The notes under the pieces: model-generated
What the model saw: the letters and a program-made list of their open reading frames with translations, nothing else
Told to the model about the DNA's origin: nothing
The model's database searches: none
DNA from: an uncultured Mesonia sp.
GTDB taxonomy: Bacteria; Bacteroidota; Bacteroidia; Flavobacteriales; Flavobacteriaceae
Length of the DNA: 64,000 nt
Assembly: GCA_958296185.1 (NCBI GenBank)
Contig: CATQIB010000007.1
Span: 195,156 to 259,155, forward strand
Direction: 5' to 3'
Program-made: the position numbers and the translations under genes
In this document: piece after piece, positions 28,915 to 37,932 of the stretch
Layout of the letters: every line of letters begins with the position of its first letter
Numbering within the stretch: position 1 is the stretch's first letter

Positions 28915-29057
28915 TAAAGGTGTTTTGGTTAAAGTTAGCAATTTACGCTGAGTTCTATTAATTTCATCTACAGAAAACCTCCATTAAACGAATTTAAACC
29001 CGGATTGCCTAAATAAGCTTGATCTTTGAAGCAACAAAACCATTAAAACCTAAGAAT

Positions 29058-29339
29058 ATGGCATTTTTAATTAGTTCACAAAACGGAGAATTATTATTAC
29101 AGGGCAATCTAAATGTTGACCAAGTGCACCAAATAAGACCACATTTAATCAATTTTAAAAAAGAAAGGCAACTGATAATTAATTTAAGTGCCTTAGATAG
29201 TTTAGATACCGGTAGTGTTTTTGAATTAAAACATCTAAGTCTTTGGGTACGCAAATATCAAAAAATGCTCACTTTCACAGGAGAAAGCAATCAGAAAATA
29301 AAAGGTGCTTTTAAGCGCAGTGGTATTGCATTATTTTAA
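29058..29339 (+). CDS. Single STAS-domain protein
   Basis: 93 residues from the ATG at 29058 (MAFLISSQNGELLLQG); the track start 13 codons earlier lacks family sequence. LIINLSALDSLDTGSVFELKHL matches the STAS/anti-sigma-antagonist core, with the Asp-Ser or Thr region where SpoIIAA-like proteins are phosphorylated (DSLDTGS). Stand-alone STAS proteins act as phospho-switches. First of three co-directional EPS genes; the flippase follows 29 bp after. No partner serine kinase is seen in the window. Confidence 0.65.
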   Translation: MAFLISSQNGELLLQGNLNVDQVHQIRPHLINFKKERQLIINLSALDSLDTGSVFELKHLSLWVRKYQKMLTFTGESNQKIKGAFKRSGIALF

Positions 29340-29368
29340 TTAATGCAACTCGTTTCATAAACCTATTT

Positions 29369-30655
29369 ATGCAAATACAACTATCTGTAAAAAAAATAAG
29401 ACTTAAATCCGCCCAGTGGTTTATGCTAAGTGCTTTATTCGTTAATGCTGGTAATTACTTGTATAACTTAATATTAGGTCGGCTTTTGGGTCCAAGTCAA
29501 TTCGCCGATGCTGCCTTGCTCATTACTTTTTTAATGCTGCTTTCTTTTATAGCCATGACCTTTCAATTGAGTTTGGCTAAATTTACGGCCGCCGCAGAAG
29601 ATCACGAGGTGCCGCTACTTTGGCATTTCATTAGAAAGTATGCTTTATGGACTGGGATAATTATAGGTATTCTCATTCTTTTATGGGCACCGCAATTTCA
29701 ATCTTGGTTTAACACCCAAAGCCTTTGGATGTTTTACTTGCTCGGTTTGGGGGTGCCGCTTTATTTCTTAATGAGCGTTAATCGCGGTTACTACCAAGGG
29801 AGAACAGACTTTTTAAAACTATCGGCCACCTATCAAACCGAAATGCTAAGTAGACTTATTTTAAGTGTTCTGCTTGTTTTAATTTGGCGAGAAAATACGG
29901 CAATTTTGGTAGCAATCGGTATATTATTATCCTTAGGGTTTGCTTTGGTTCCCTTCCCTCGACTACCTAAAATCAACCAAGCTTTAACTTACAGCTTAGC
30001 ACCAGAGAAAAAAAAAGCAATTCGTTTATTTGTAGGGATCACCGCTTTTTATGAACTCTCCCAAATCATTATAAACAACAGTGATATCCTATTGGCAAAA
30101 CATTATTTTAAAGCCTACGAGGCAGGGTTATACGCCTCGATGGCCTTAATAGGGCGTATGGTTTATTTTGTTGCTTGGATGCTGGTTATGGTTTTATTAC
30201 CCCGTGTAGTGCAGTTGGAAAAACAACAAGTAAACAGCCTACCGCTTTTTTTAAAGTATTTAGCAGGCATAAGCTTATTGGTTTTTTGTATTGTTTTGGG
30301 AGCCTATTTTTTTCCAAATACATTAGTACAGCTATTATTTGGTGAAGCTTACACGAGTATTGCTCCCCTTTTATGGAAATACGCGTTGGCCACAGCGTTA
30401 TTCACCCTTGCCAACGTTTTTGTATATTACTTTTTATCTTTAGGCCAATATCTTCCTGTCTTGTTATCGGCTCTATTAGGATTGGCTCAGGTGGGTAGTT
30501 TAATTTTCTTTCATCACAGTTTAGAACAAGTGGTAGAGGTACAAATAATTTGCATGGCACTTTTATGTTTAATGCAAGTATTGCTTTTCTTTTATCTGAA
30601 AAATAGAAATATTGGTCTAAGCAAATGCCCCATTCATCGAAGAATAAAAGAGTGA
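29369..30655 (+). CDS. Polysaccharide flippase (Wzx/PelG-like, MOP superfamily)
   Basis: 428 residues with about 12 membrane helices and the MOP-family N-terminus (LSALFVNAGNYLYNLILGRLLGPSQFADAALLITF), which is typical of oligosaccharide flippases. A conserved NRGYYQGRTDFLKLSATYQTEMLSRL loop follows the fourth helix. It would move a lipid-linked saccharide across the inner membrane, or help polymer passage as PelG does. Neighbours are a GT4 transferase and the TPR-porin. No obvious polymerase (Wzy) domain besides the large protein at 34655. Confidence 0.85.
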   Translation: MQIQLSVKKIRLKSAQWFMLSALFVNAGNYLYNLILGRLLGPSQFADAALLITFLMLLSFIAMTFQLSLAKFTAAAEDHEVPLLWHFIRKYALWTGIIIGILILLWAPQFQSWFNTQSLWMFYLLGLGVPLYFLMSVNRGYYQGRTDFLKLSATYQTEMLSRLILSVLLVLIWRENTAILVAIGILLSLGFALVPFPRLPKINQALTYSLAPEKKKAIRLFVGITAFYELSQIIINNSDILLAKHYFKAYEAGLYASMALIGRMVYFVAWMLVMVLLPRVVQLEKQQVNSLPLFLKYLAGISLLVFCIVLGAYFFPNTLVQLLFGEAYTSIAPLLWKYALATALFTLANVFVYYFLSLGQYLPVLLSALLGLAQVGSLIFFHHSLEQVVEVQIICMALLCLMQVLLFFYLKNRNIGLSKCPIHRRIKE

Positions 30656-30700
30656 AGCTTTAAAAGATTGAGATTTGTAGTATAAACTAAAACAATACTT

Positions 30701-31900
30701 ATGAAACTAGCTCTTGTCACAGCATTCCCGCCTAGCAAAGTAACCCTAAATGAGTACGGCTATCACTTGGCCAAAAATTTTGCTAAGCAAGAAGAAATTG
30801 ACGAATTGGTACTGCTAACCGATTATACTGAAGAAGCCAAAAACATAGACTTTTCGACAGCACATTGTCAAGTAAAAACCAAAGATTGTTGGAAATTTAA
30901 TAGTTATAAAAATCTCTTTAATATTTATAAAGCCATTCAAAAAGAAAAACCCGATGTGGTTTTATTCAATTTGCAATTTATGAAATTTGGCGATAAAAAA
31001 GTGGCAGCTGCATTGGGCTTACTGCTTCCTATGCTTTGCCGTTTGAACGGAATACCAAATATGGTTTTACTACATAATATTTTAGAGCAAGTAGATTTAA
31101 AGAGCGCTGGTTTTACGCAAAATAAATTGGTACAACGCGGTTACAACCTTATAGGATATGGTCTCACCAAATTAATACTTCAAGCTAACTTAGTTGCAGT
31201 AACCATCCGCAAGTATGTTAGTATTTTAAATCAAAAATACAAAGCTAAAAATGTAATGCTGATTCCGCACGGTAGTTTTGAGCGTTTACCCTTACCCAAC
31301 TTTGAAATACCCGATGGGGCTCAAAAAATCATGTGCTTCGGAAAGTTTGGTACCTACAAAAAAGTGGAAATTTTAATCGAAGCCGTAGAGCAATTGCGCA
31401 ATAGCCAAGGACTTAACCTAGAAATTGTCATTGCAGGTACCGATAGCCCTAACACCCCAGGATACCTTGATCAAGTTAAAGAAAAATACAAGAACATCAA
31501 ACAAATTAGTTTTACTGGATATGTTGCAGAAGCCGATGTACCTCGGATCTTCGAAGAAAGTACTATGGTAGTATTTCCTTATACTTCAACCACAGGAAGT
31601 TCTGGTGTTTTACATCAAGCTGGTAGTTATGGAAAAGCAGTAGTACTACCCGATTTAGGTGACTTAGGTATTTTGGTTAGAGAAGAAGGTTACCAAGGTG
31701 AGTTTTTCGATCCGCAGTCGGTTGACTCATTAGCAAATGCCATATACAAGATTGCGCGTAATGCAGAATACCGCAAAGCATTAGCCCTAGCCAATTACCA
31801 AGCCGCGGCCTCTTTGCCGATGGATGTAATAGCTCAAAAATATGTGCAAGCCTTTAAACAAATAATCCCACAAAAAGCAGAACAGGTTTTAATAGGTTAA
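30701..31900 (+). CDS. GT4 family glycosyltransferase
   Basis: 399 residues, GT-B fold. The N-terminal acceptor domain starts LALVTAFPPSKVTLNEYGYHLA. The C-terminal donor domain has IMCFGKFGTYKKVEILIEA, FTGYVAEADVPRIFEES and the E/G-rich SGVLHQAGSYGKAVVLPDLGDL in place of the usual EPFG loop. No membrane helix. Sugar unknown. It follows the flippase and converges on the GH5 gene, overlapping it by 12 bp at the 3' ends. PelF is also a GT4, so it supports the EPS reading of the cluster. Confidence 0.85.
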   Translation: MKLALVTAFPPSKVTLNEYGYHLAKNFAKQEEIDELVLLTDYTEEAKNIDFSTAHCQVKTKDCWKFNSYKNLFNIYKAIQKEKPDVVLFNLQFMKFGDKKVAAALGLLLPMLCRLNGIPNMVLLHNILEQVDLKSAGFTQNKLVQRGYNLIGYGLTKLILQANLVAVTIRKYVSILNQKYKAKNVMLIPHGSFERLPLPNFEIPDGAQKIMCFGKFGTYKKVEILIEAVEQLRNSQGLNLEIVIAGTDSPNTPGYLDQVKEKYKNIKQISFTGYVAEADVPRIFEESTMVVFPYTSTTGSSGVLHQAGSYGKAVVLPDLGDLGILVREEGYQGEFFDPQSVDSLANAIYKIARNAEYRKALALANYQAAASLPMDVIAQKYVQAFKQIIPQKAEQVLIG

Positions 31901-33439
31901 ATAAGTTGCTGCGGGTTTAGGTTTACCTTGGGTGGTAAAAAAACCAAAGTGTTTTTGGTACGCTTTACGCCAAGGCCACCTGCCTACAACAGATCGAGGT
32001 ATAGCATCAAAATCATAAAGTGTCCAAGCCATAAAGGATAGATCATTTTGAAGAATAAAATCATGCATCTTTCGATGATAATCAGCTTGCGCTTTTTTTC
32101 CTCCTTGCCAAAAATTAAACCAACCCGAGTAAGAAGACATACCAAATTCCTGCAGGACTAATGGCTTATCAATTAGGTTATTAAGCATCTTATAATCTGC
32201 CGCCAATTGCGCAAATGGTTTATAGTAATGAAAAGAGACAAAATCAACTTCTTGCTCTAAATAAATTGCAGCTTCGGGCTTAGACCAACCCACGGTAATC
32301 AAATGATTGGGTGCAAAAGTACGCATTTGGGCAATAGTTGTTTTGAGCCATCCTTTGACATTATTTGCACCGCGCGACTCAAAATCTAAATCGGGTTCAT
32401 TCTTAACATCCCAAGCCAATATGGCCGGATGATCTTTAAATCGAGTAAGCAAGCTTTCGGCGTGCCTATGGGTGTGAGTCCAATCTAAAACGGCATAATT
32501 TCCATAAAAATCAAACAAGGTAACCACCACGAAAAGCTGTTTCTGTTTTGCAAGATTTAAAACCTTTTCAAGTTTATCCAGTTTTTCAGGCCTAACCTGT
32601 TCTTTACCAAAATCTTCGTAAGGCACAAAGATACGAATGGTATTTAGCCCTAAACCCTTTATCTTACCAAAATCAATAGCCATTTGCTTTAAATCAAATT
32701 GATCGCCGTACATATCCCAAGGAGTCTTTTGGGGGTAGTAATTGATACCTTTAAGAAAGAAAGCTTGGTCTTGATAATACAACTTTTTATTTTTTACTTG
32801 AAAAACGCCACTTCCTTTTTCTTGTTTGGGTTTCGTAGTGTCAGGCAAACGCTTCATATGCCTTATTCTCCAAAAACCATCTTCTAACATCATCATTACT
32901 TGGTAAGTACTGGAGTCTTCTAAAATTGCCAATAAATTCTTGCCTTTAAAAACTTGTTGGTATTCACTAACTGCTTGATCTGTAAAAACCAATAGCTGTC
33001 CGTTTTCACTAAAAAATTCTACTCTAGGTTGATGCGATAGACTGGTCGAAACCAAGTGGATCTGTTTTTTTTTGTTTTCACGGATAATTTTACGCAATTT
33101 CACACGTGCACTATCGGTAAAATAATCGGCTATTCCCTCTTCCTCATTGCTCTGTAATGCCCTTTGTTTAACATACCAAGCTTTTAAATAATCATCTTCA
33201 ATCGCTCGTATTGCTTCAGGATGTAAAGACCTTCCTTTCACCGCGGTATAATCCCAAGTGATTTTAGGTTGATAGGGTCTATTTCGTAATTGTTCGGCCT
33301 TTAACAAACCGCTTCGATCGGCTCCGGTATTTAAAAAAGCTAAAACGGTGCTAATCCCATAAAGCACTAGTGCATTTAAAATTAAAAAGCTAACAATAAG
33401 CAGAATTCGGTAAAATGTTTTATTAAGTTTCTTACTCAT
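31889..33439 (-). CDS. Membrane-anchored GH5-type glycoside hydrolase with NTF2-like domain
   Basis: 516 residues. A single N-terminal membrane helix (about 10-33) is followed by an NTF2-like region (about 75-200: DYLKAWYVKQRAL, IADYFTDSARVKL, LEDGFWRIRHMKR). The catalytic TIM barrel runs from about 215 (FFLKGINYYPQKTPW), with the acid/base Glu in WDVKNEPD (about 348), HYYKPF, and the nucleophile Glu in VLQEFG (about 428), as in GH5 cellulase-type enzymes. It would trim or cleave a beta-glycan at the outer face of the inner membrane, as BcsZ or PelA do in their systems. Overlaps the Ig-like lipoprotein gene by 8 bp. Confidence 0.85.
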   Translation of the reverse strand: MSKKLNKTFYRILLIVSFLILNALVLYGISTVLAFLNTGADRSGLLKAEQLRNRPYQPKITWDYTAVKGRSLHPEAIRAIEDDYLKAWYVKQRALQSNEEEGIADYFTDSARVKLRKIIRENKKKQIHLVSTSLSHQPRVEFFSENGQLLVFTDQAVSEYQQVFKGKNLLAILEDSSTYQVMMMLEDGFWRIRHMKRLPDTTKPKQEKGSGVFQVKNKKLYYQDQAFFLKGINYYPQKTPWDMYGDQFDLKQMAIDFGKIKGLGLNTIRIFVPYEDFGKEQVRPEKLDKLEKVLNLAKQKQLFVVVTLFDFYGNYAVLDWTHTHRHAESLLTRFKDHPAILAWDVKNEPDLDFESRGANNVKGWLKTTIAQMRTFAPNHLITVGWSKPEAAIYLEQEVDFVSFHYYKPFAQLAADYKMLNNLIDKPLVLQEFGMSSYSGWFNFWQGGKKAQADYHRKMHDFILQNDLSFMAWTLYDFDAIPRSVVGRWPWRKAYQKHFGFFTTQGKPKPAATYLTY

Positions 33440-34658
33440 AGTTTTTAATTTTTAAGGTTTTAATGGCACCTAGTGTTTTAAGCTCTAGAGCGTATTCCTT
33501 AAGCGGATACAAATTGGCTGGAAATTTCACATTCACCATTGCATTGCGCGTGGTAGCCATACTTTCGAAAACCACTTCAGCTGCATTCATCAAACGTATT
33601 GACACACGAGTACCTTCAGGCACCTTTTGCCCCATATACCCTAGAATGGGACCTACTTTTAACGATCTTTGAGCAGCATTATAAATTACAGGAATTTCGC
33701 TCACAGCCGATTTAAAATAGACCTGAACCGGGTTGCTTTTGGCCAAATTGGCTACTTGCGCTTGTACAGTCCATGTTTGAGGCTCTTCTGGATGAATTGC
33801 CTTTGCCCGAGCCACACCATTAAGCGTACTCGCATAAATCTTGGTGTATTCATCCAACCTATTTTTAATTTCAAAACTTACCAAAGTACCGTCTGAGACT
33901 GTATTGCCATAGACATCTTTTAAAACCGAAGTATACCACTCTATTACTTGATTCCCATCCGCGAAAGCGTGTGTCTGGTTATAAGCAATTTCAAAGTCAA
34001 CCGGCGAAGCAGCATAAATTTGACTAAACAGCTCGTTACTAGTGGTTTCTTGGCATGCGGCCACCCAATTGATCTGGCCCGTTTGCGTAGGTGGAACTAT
34101 TGTCTTGAAAGCCAATAATGACGAGGTAAAAAGTGTGTCTGTAATGATCTGTTCTTTAAAATTATACGTTACTACCACAGGGGTTAAGTTTGGGAGTGGA
34201 TTATCATATGCGTCTGTAGGTATCGCTATCAACATACTTTTTTGTGCGCTACCCGCCTCTAGATTTTTTGGCCCCAAATAGGTCTCTAGTTGTATCGGTT
34301 GATCGAGAGAAGGAATGATATTTAAGCTTCCACTCTCAAGTAATTTATTTTCTGTATGCAATTGGTAGCGCAGGCTACCCGCAGTTTTTTTAATAAAATT
34401 AGGAAAAGAAAAGTATACCTTTGAAGCCTTGCGTTGAGACGGAGTTATTACCGTGGTGCCCCAAGTGTTTTTAAGGACTAAAAAAACGCTATCTTTCGTG
34501 CCTACCTCCAAAATTAAATCGGCTGCTGGTTGAGATGTATTTTTATGGATTTCTATACCCTCAGCAGCAGGAGATGTACAAGCACCAAACAAAAGCCATA
34601 GCATTAACCCGTAGAAGAAAAGAAAGCCATTATGAAAATACAGTTTGGTTTTCATCAT
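33432..34658 (-). CDS. Lipoprotein with Ig-like (Big_1-type) domains
   Basis: 408 residues. A lipobox LFGAC ends a hydrophobic signal. The mature part is all-beta: a domain with LQPIQLETYLGPKNLEAG style strands, then two domains similar to bacterial Ig-like type 1 repeats, with VLKDVYGNTVSDGTLVSFE and STLNGVARAKAIHPEE as their most typical text. Such domains act as rigid spacers or adhesion modules. Overlaps both neighbours by 4-8 bp, so it belongs to the GH5/large membrane protein operon. Polymer binding is a guess. Confidence 0.65.
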   Translation of the reverse strand: MMKTKLYFHNGFLFFYGLMLWLLFGACTSPAAEGIEIHKNTSQPAADLILEVGTKDSVFLVLKNTWGTTVITPSQRKASKVYFSFPNFIKKTAGSLRYQLHTENKLLESGSLNIIPSLDQPIQLETYLGPKNLEAGSAQKSMLIAIPTDAYDNPLPNLTPVVVTYNFKEQIITDTLFTSSLLAFKTIVPPTQTGQINWVAACQETTSNELFSQIYAASPVDFEIAYNQTHAFADGNQVIEWYTSVLKDVYGNTVSDGTLVSFEIKNRLDEYTKIYASTLNGVARAKAIHPEEPQTWTVQAQVANLAKSNPVQVYFKSAVSEIPVIYNAAQRSLKVGPILGYMGQKVPEGTRVSIRLMNAAEVVFESMATTRNAMVNVKFPANLYPLKEYALELKTLGAIKTLKIKNYE

Positions 34659-37600
34659 TTTAAATTACCTATAAAACTGTTAAGCTGTATGCTAAAGTAA
34701 TTAAAATTTTTGTCCTTCACTGGCTGCAGGTTCATAGTTAAACCAGAAGATTTTAATGCATTGAAAGAATGCGAATTACTTTTATTTTGCAACCCGTTTA
34801 CAAAACAGTTATCAGTTGAAGATTGAACTACTTGTATATCATTTAGAGCGGAGAAGGTATAGTTAAAATCTAATTTTCGTTGAACTCTTATACCGTCTTC
34901 TAAAAATTTATGTTCTACCCAAATGAGCTCTTTATTTTTATTGTAGTACCCCATTATAATTTGCGGAATGGTAATTTCTTTTGTCCCATGATTAAACAAA
35001 CGCCCGTGTACCGAACCGCCTTGCACTCTACTGCTGGCTAACGATAAACCTTTATACAAATCTGTCGTAGCCACATTGCTACCGCAATGTAAGCTAAAAC
35101 TAACGGGAGTTTCTTTTAAATCGATTGGGGTGAACTCATCTGGATTAAAAGTTTCGGGAATTGATTCATCGGGTAGCAACCAGGCAATGCCCTCAAAATC
35201 TATACGAAACATCGTACTTTCTTTGGGCAATAATTTATGCTTTACCGCATACTTAGCATTGTAGCTGGCAATAACTTCATTACGTTCATTATATAATTTA
35301 CCTTTTAGCACCACATCTGCAGGTATATGATCTTTATTTTGTAGGGTACCAATGATCGCATATTGGTTGTTATGACGAACAAGTTTCGCGGTTAAAATTT
35401 TAATCCTTGGTTGCTCTAAAACATCTTCATGGTAAGTTTGTTGCGTGGTGATCCGGCGCCGACCGTGATTGTAAAAATGAGTAGTATTTTGACTGAAAAA
35501 TTGATTAGGTGGTAAATCATTATCAAGTTTCTTGGGTTCTAAGTACCATTTCCCGTTTGATTTGACCAATTGATGCAGGTAAGTTTTTTTAATATTTTGT
35601 AAGGGAGTAACATATTTAAGATGCGCTAAAACTTCTGCATTTTTATCTGTCTTTTTTATAACTTCAACCTCAATGGCTTCTACTTTTGCATACGAACTAA
35701 GCACCCCATCGGTAACTGAAACTTCAAGCATAAATTGATTTATATCCTGAGCATTTTCTGGATTTAAAAAAGCATGTGCTTTCTCAAAAGCTTTAAAATC
35801 GAGTGCATCGTAATAAGCGGTTACTACATTTTTTGGAGATAATTGATCTGTATTTTGCACATAAAACAAATAACCCGCATACGAAATTACAATGCACATA
35901 AATACCAGCCAGTAATGCAGGATAGTCGAAATTTTTGATTCAAAATTACGGTATAAAATAGGATATTTAAGAAAATCTGGTGTACTTGTTTTTTTTAATT
36001 TTAAGGTTTGATACCAAACTACTTGAAAATTAAATATAAAAGCCACTAGTACTGTAAGTAATGGGATTACCCCCCACATTAATCGAAGCCAGAGGGCGGT
36101 AGTTGGTCTCGGTAAAATTTTTGAGAGCGGGGCTACATTTAGCCTTTCCCAAACCATTATACCATTTTCTAATCTTTGTAAACGCTGCCAACCAGAAAAA
36201 TACAACAGGGGATCATAAAATTTATCATTAGAAAAAATATACTTGAGGTTATATTTATCGGGAACCGTTAAAAATTGTTGTAAGGATCCAAGCCCCTCTA
36301 TGCCTCGAAACTTCGAGTTCTCTAAACGTTCCACTGCTCGGGTAGTCAATTCGGGCAGACGTCTAGCGGAGTGATAATTACCATCTACTGAAAGCGCATT
36401 GGTTTGAGCCGAAAGCCAAGCCATCTGATCACCAAAACCCAAAGTTAGGTATCGCCATTGATCATGCTGGTCTTGATTTAGAAAGTTTACAATTGGTAGC
36501 ATGTTAATTTTCTGTGGCTGCATAGGCCTAAAATAACTTAAAGTAATGGTAAAGATGGCAAAAAATGAAATCCCAGCAACGAGTATTCCGCCCAGTAAAC
36601 GATGTAAAACCGCACCATATTTTCGTTGAATTTTCTGTTTTAAATCGGTCTCGATAAAACGGTAAGCAAATTCGCCTAAAATGGGTAAGCCCATTAAAGC
36701 AGCCCAAAGGGTAAAACGGTCTAATGTAAGTATATTGAAAGCTGTTTCGCCTAAGAGCAACTTTGGAATAGGCGTGGTACCTCCGGTTCCTAATAAACCT
36801 AAGGCGGCAAACGAAAGACCGAAAAACAAATAACGCTTGGCAAAGAAGCGATAAAAAAGATAGGGCATTAAGAACAATGCAATTCCCCAAGGAATAAGAA
36901 AAAAAACCAAACCCGAAGAGCTTACCTCTAAAAAGTTATCGCGACTACCATGGGGTATGGCCACTTGGGTAATGGGATTCTGCTTGGTGTTTATCCAATA
37001 AGGTAAAATACAAACGATAATAAGGACTAATGCACTTAAACCAAAAATTAAAATCCTTTTAAAAAGATTTAAAAAAGACTGCCAAAAAAGGTCAAAACGA
37101 ATGTTCTTATATGAGCCAGCTCTATCATAAGCCTTATCCATTACTGCCATCCCCAATAAAGGAAATATAAAAAATACCATCCCAAAAATTGGAGTAACAT
37201 GATGAGAACTCACCGTTACGGCAACAAGAGAAAGAGCACGCCACAGGTATTTGTATTTACCTTGCTTTACCCACAGGTAAATTTCGGGCAAAGCATGCAT
37301 CAATAATGAAACCCCTACAATGCTTGGCAACTGCCCAAAAATGTGTAAGGTCTCTATAAAAGTAGAAGAAAACACCCCTATAAGTGCAGCATAACCAGCT
37401 ACTTTTCTGTTACCAGTAAGCAGTAATGAAAACCGATATACTCCTGTAATGAATAACACCACTGCACACAAGGCTACTGCAAACAATCCAAAATGAAGTC
37501 CACCTAGCCAAGAAAACAAAGCCATTACTTGATGTACCAAAGGCGGATAACCCATAACCGTAAAGCCGGTATACCACTTATAATTCCAAGCGTCGAACCA

Positions 37601-37741
37601 ATTATTAGCATAGTGTTCGGCAAAAAATAAATGGATTAAAGCGTCATATGTATTTTCTAAGGTGAAGAACATACTAGCGCCATGAAAAAGTAAACCTAGC
37701 ACTAGTGCCGCAATCAGATATTTATTGGTTTTTTCTTTCAA
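34655..37741 (-). CDS. Large polytopic membrane protein, PF10131-like, with C-terminal NTF2-like and beta domains
   Basis: 1028 residues. The first about 420 residues have about 10-12 membrane helices in the manner of the so-called 6-pyruvoyl-tetrahydropterin-synthase-related membrane family and lipid-sugar-using glycosyltransferases (HYANNWFDAWNYKWYTGFTVMGYPPL at the first loop with acidic and aromatic residues). An extracytoplasmic loop (about 430-550) and two more helices near 565 and 620 follow. The soluble tail holds an NTF2-like domain (about 645-740, VVTAYYDALDFKAFEKAH) and a beta domain (about 755-890, IIGTLQNKDHIPADVVLKGK) like FxLYD. First gene of the minus operon with the lipoprotein and GH5. 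Could be the sugar transferase or polymerase of the pathway; no polymerase motif is recognised. Confidence 0.7.
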   Translation of the reverse strand: MKEKTNKYLIAALVLGLLFHGASMFFTLENTYDALIHLFFAEHYANNWFDAWNYKWYTGFTVMGYPPLVHQVMALFSWLGGLHFGLFAVALCAVVLFITGVYRFSLLLTGNRKVAGYAALIGVFSSTFIETLHIFGQLPSIVGVSLLMHALPEIYLWVKQGKYKYLWRALSLVAVTVSSHHVTPIFGMVFFIFPLLGMAVMDKAYDRAGSYKNIRFDLFWQSFLNLFKRILIFGLSALVLIIVCILPYWINTKQNPITQVAIPHGSRDNFLEVSSSGLVFFLIPWGIALFLMPYLFYRFFAKRYLFFGLSFAALGLLGTGGTTPIPKLLLGETAFNILTLDRFTLWAALMGLPILGEFAYRFIETDLKQKIQRKYGAVLHRLLGGILVAGISFFAIFTITLSYFRPMQPQKINMLPIVNFLNQDQHDQWRYLTLGFGDQMAWLSAQTNALSVDGNYHSARRLPELTTRAVERLENSKFRGIEGLGSLQQFLTVPDKYNLKYIFSNDKFYDPLLYFSGWQRLQRLENGIMVWERLNVAPLSKILPRPTTALWLRLMWGVIPLLTVLVAFIFNFQVVWYQTLKLKKTSTPDFLKYPILYRNFESKISTILHYWLVFMCIVISYAGYLFYVQNTDQLSPKNVVTAYYDALDFKAFEKAHAFLNPENAQDINQFMLEVSVTDGVLSSYAKVEAIEVEVIKKTDKNAEVLAHLKYVTPLQNIKKTYLHQLVKSNGKWYLEPKKLDNDLPPNQFFSQNTTHFYNHGRRRITTQQTYHEDVLEQPRIKILTAKLVRHNNQYAIIGTLQNKDHIPADVVLKGKLYNERNEVIASYNAKYAVKHKLLPKESTMFRIDFEGIAWLLPDESIPETFNPDEFTPIDLKETPVSFSLHCGSNVATTDLYKGLSLASSRVQGGSVHGRLFNHGTKEITIPQIIMGYYNKNKELIWVEHKFLEDGIRVQRKLDFNYTFSALNDIQVVQSSTDNCFVNGLQNKSNSHSFNALKSSGLTMNLQPVKDKNFNYFSIQLNSFIGNLK

Positions 37742-37878
37742 AGAGTTCTTTTTTTTATTGAGGTAAAGATAGGTTAAGTAAAAAGCCTAGCCAATTTATT
37801 AACCGAAAGCAATCAACCGTTCATCTACACAAAACGACTAAGCAGCCATTTTATGGGAATCTAATAAAGCATTGAACT

Positions 37879-37886
37879 TAAATTTG
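37879..37886 (+). promoter_or_regulatory. -7 element TAAATTTG upstream of REC-GT2 gene
   Basis: TAnnTTTG match 46 bp before the ATG at 37933 in the 191-bp divergent intergenic region with the large membrane protein gene. No clear -33 element. Confidence 0.4.
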
Positions 37887-37932
37887 TTACCTGATAAATA
37901 GCTTATTATATTTTCTCACAAACCAACAGCTT

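Noticed and set aside
36528-36890. 120-codon minus-strand ORF inside the giant membrane protein
   Set aside because: Out-of-frame shadow of a clear coding frame; composition is rich in Cys, Phe and Arg with no domain.
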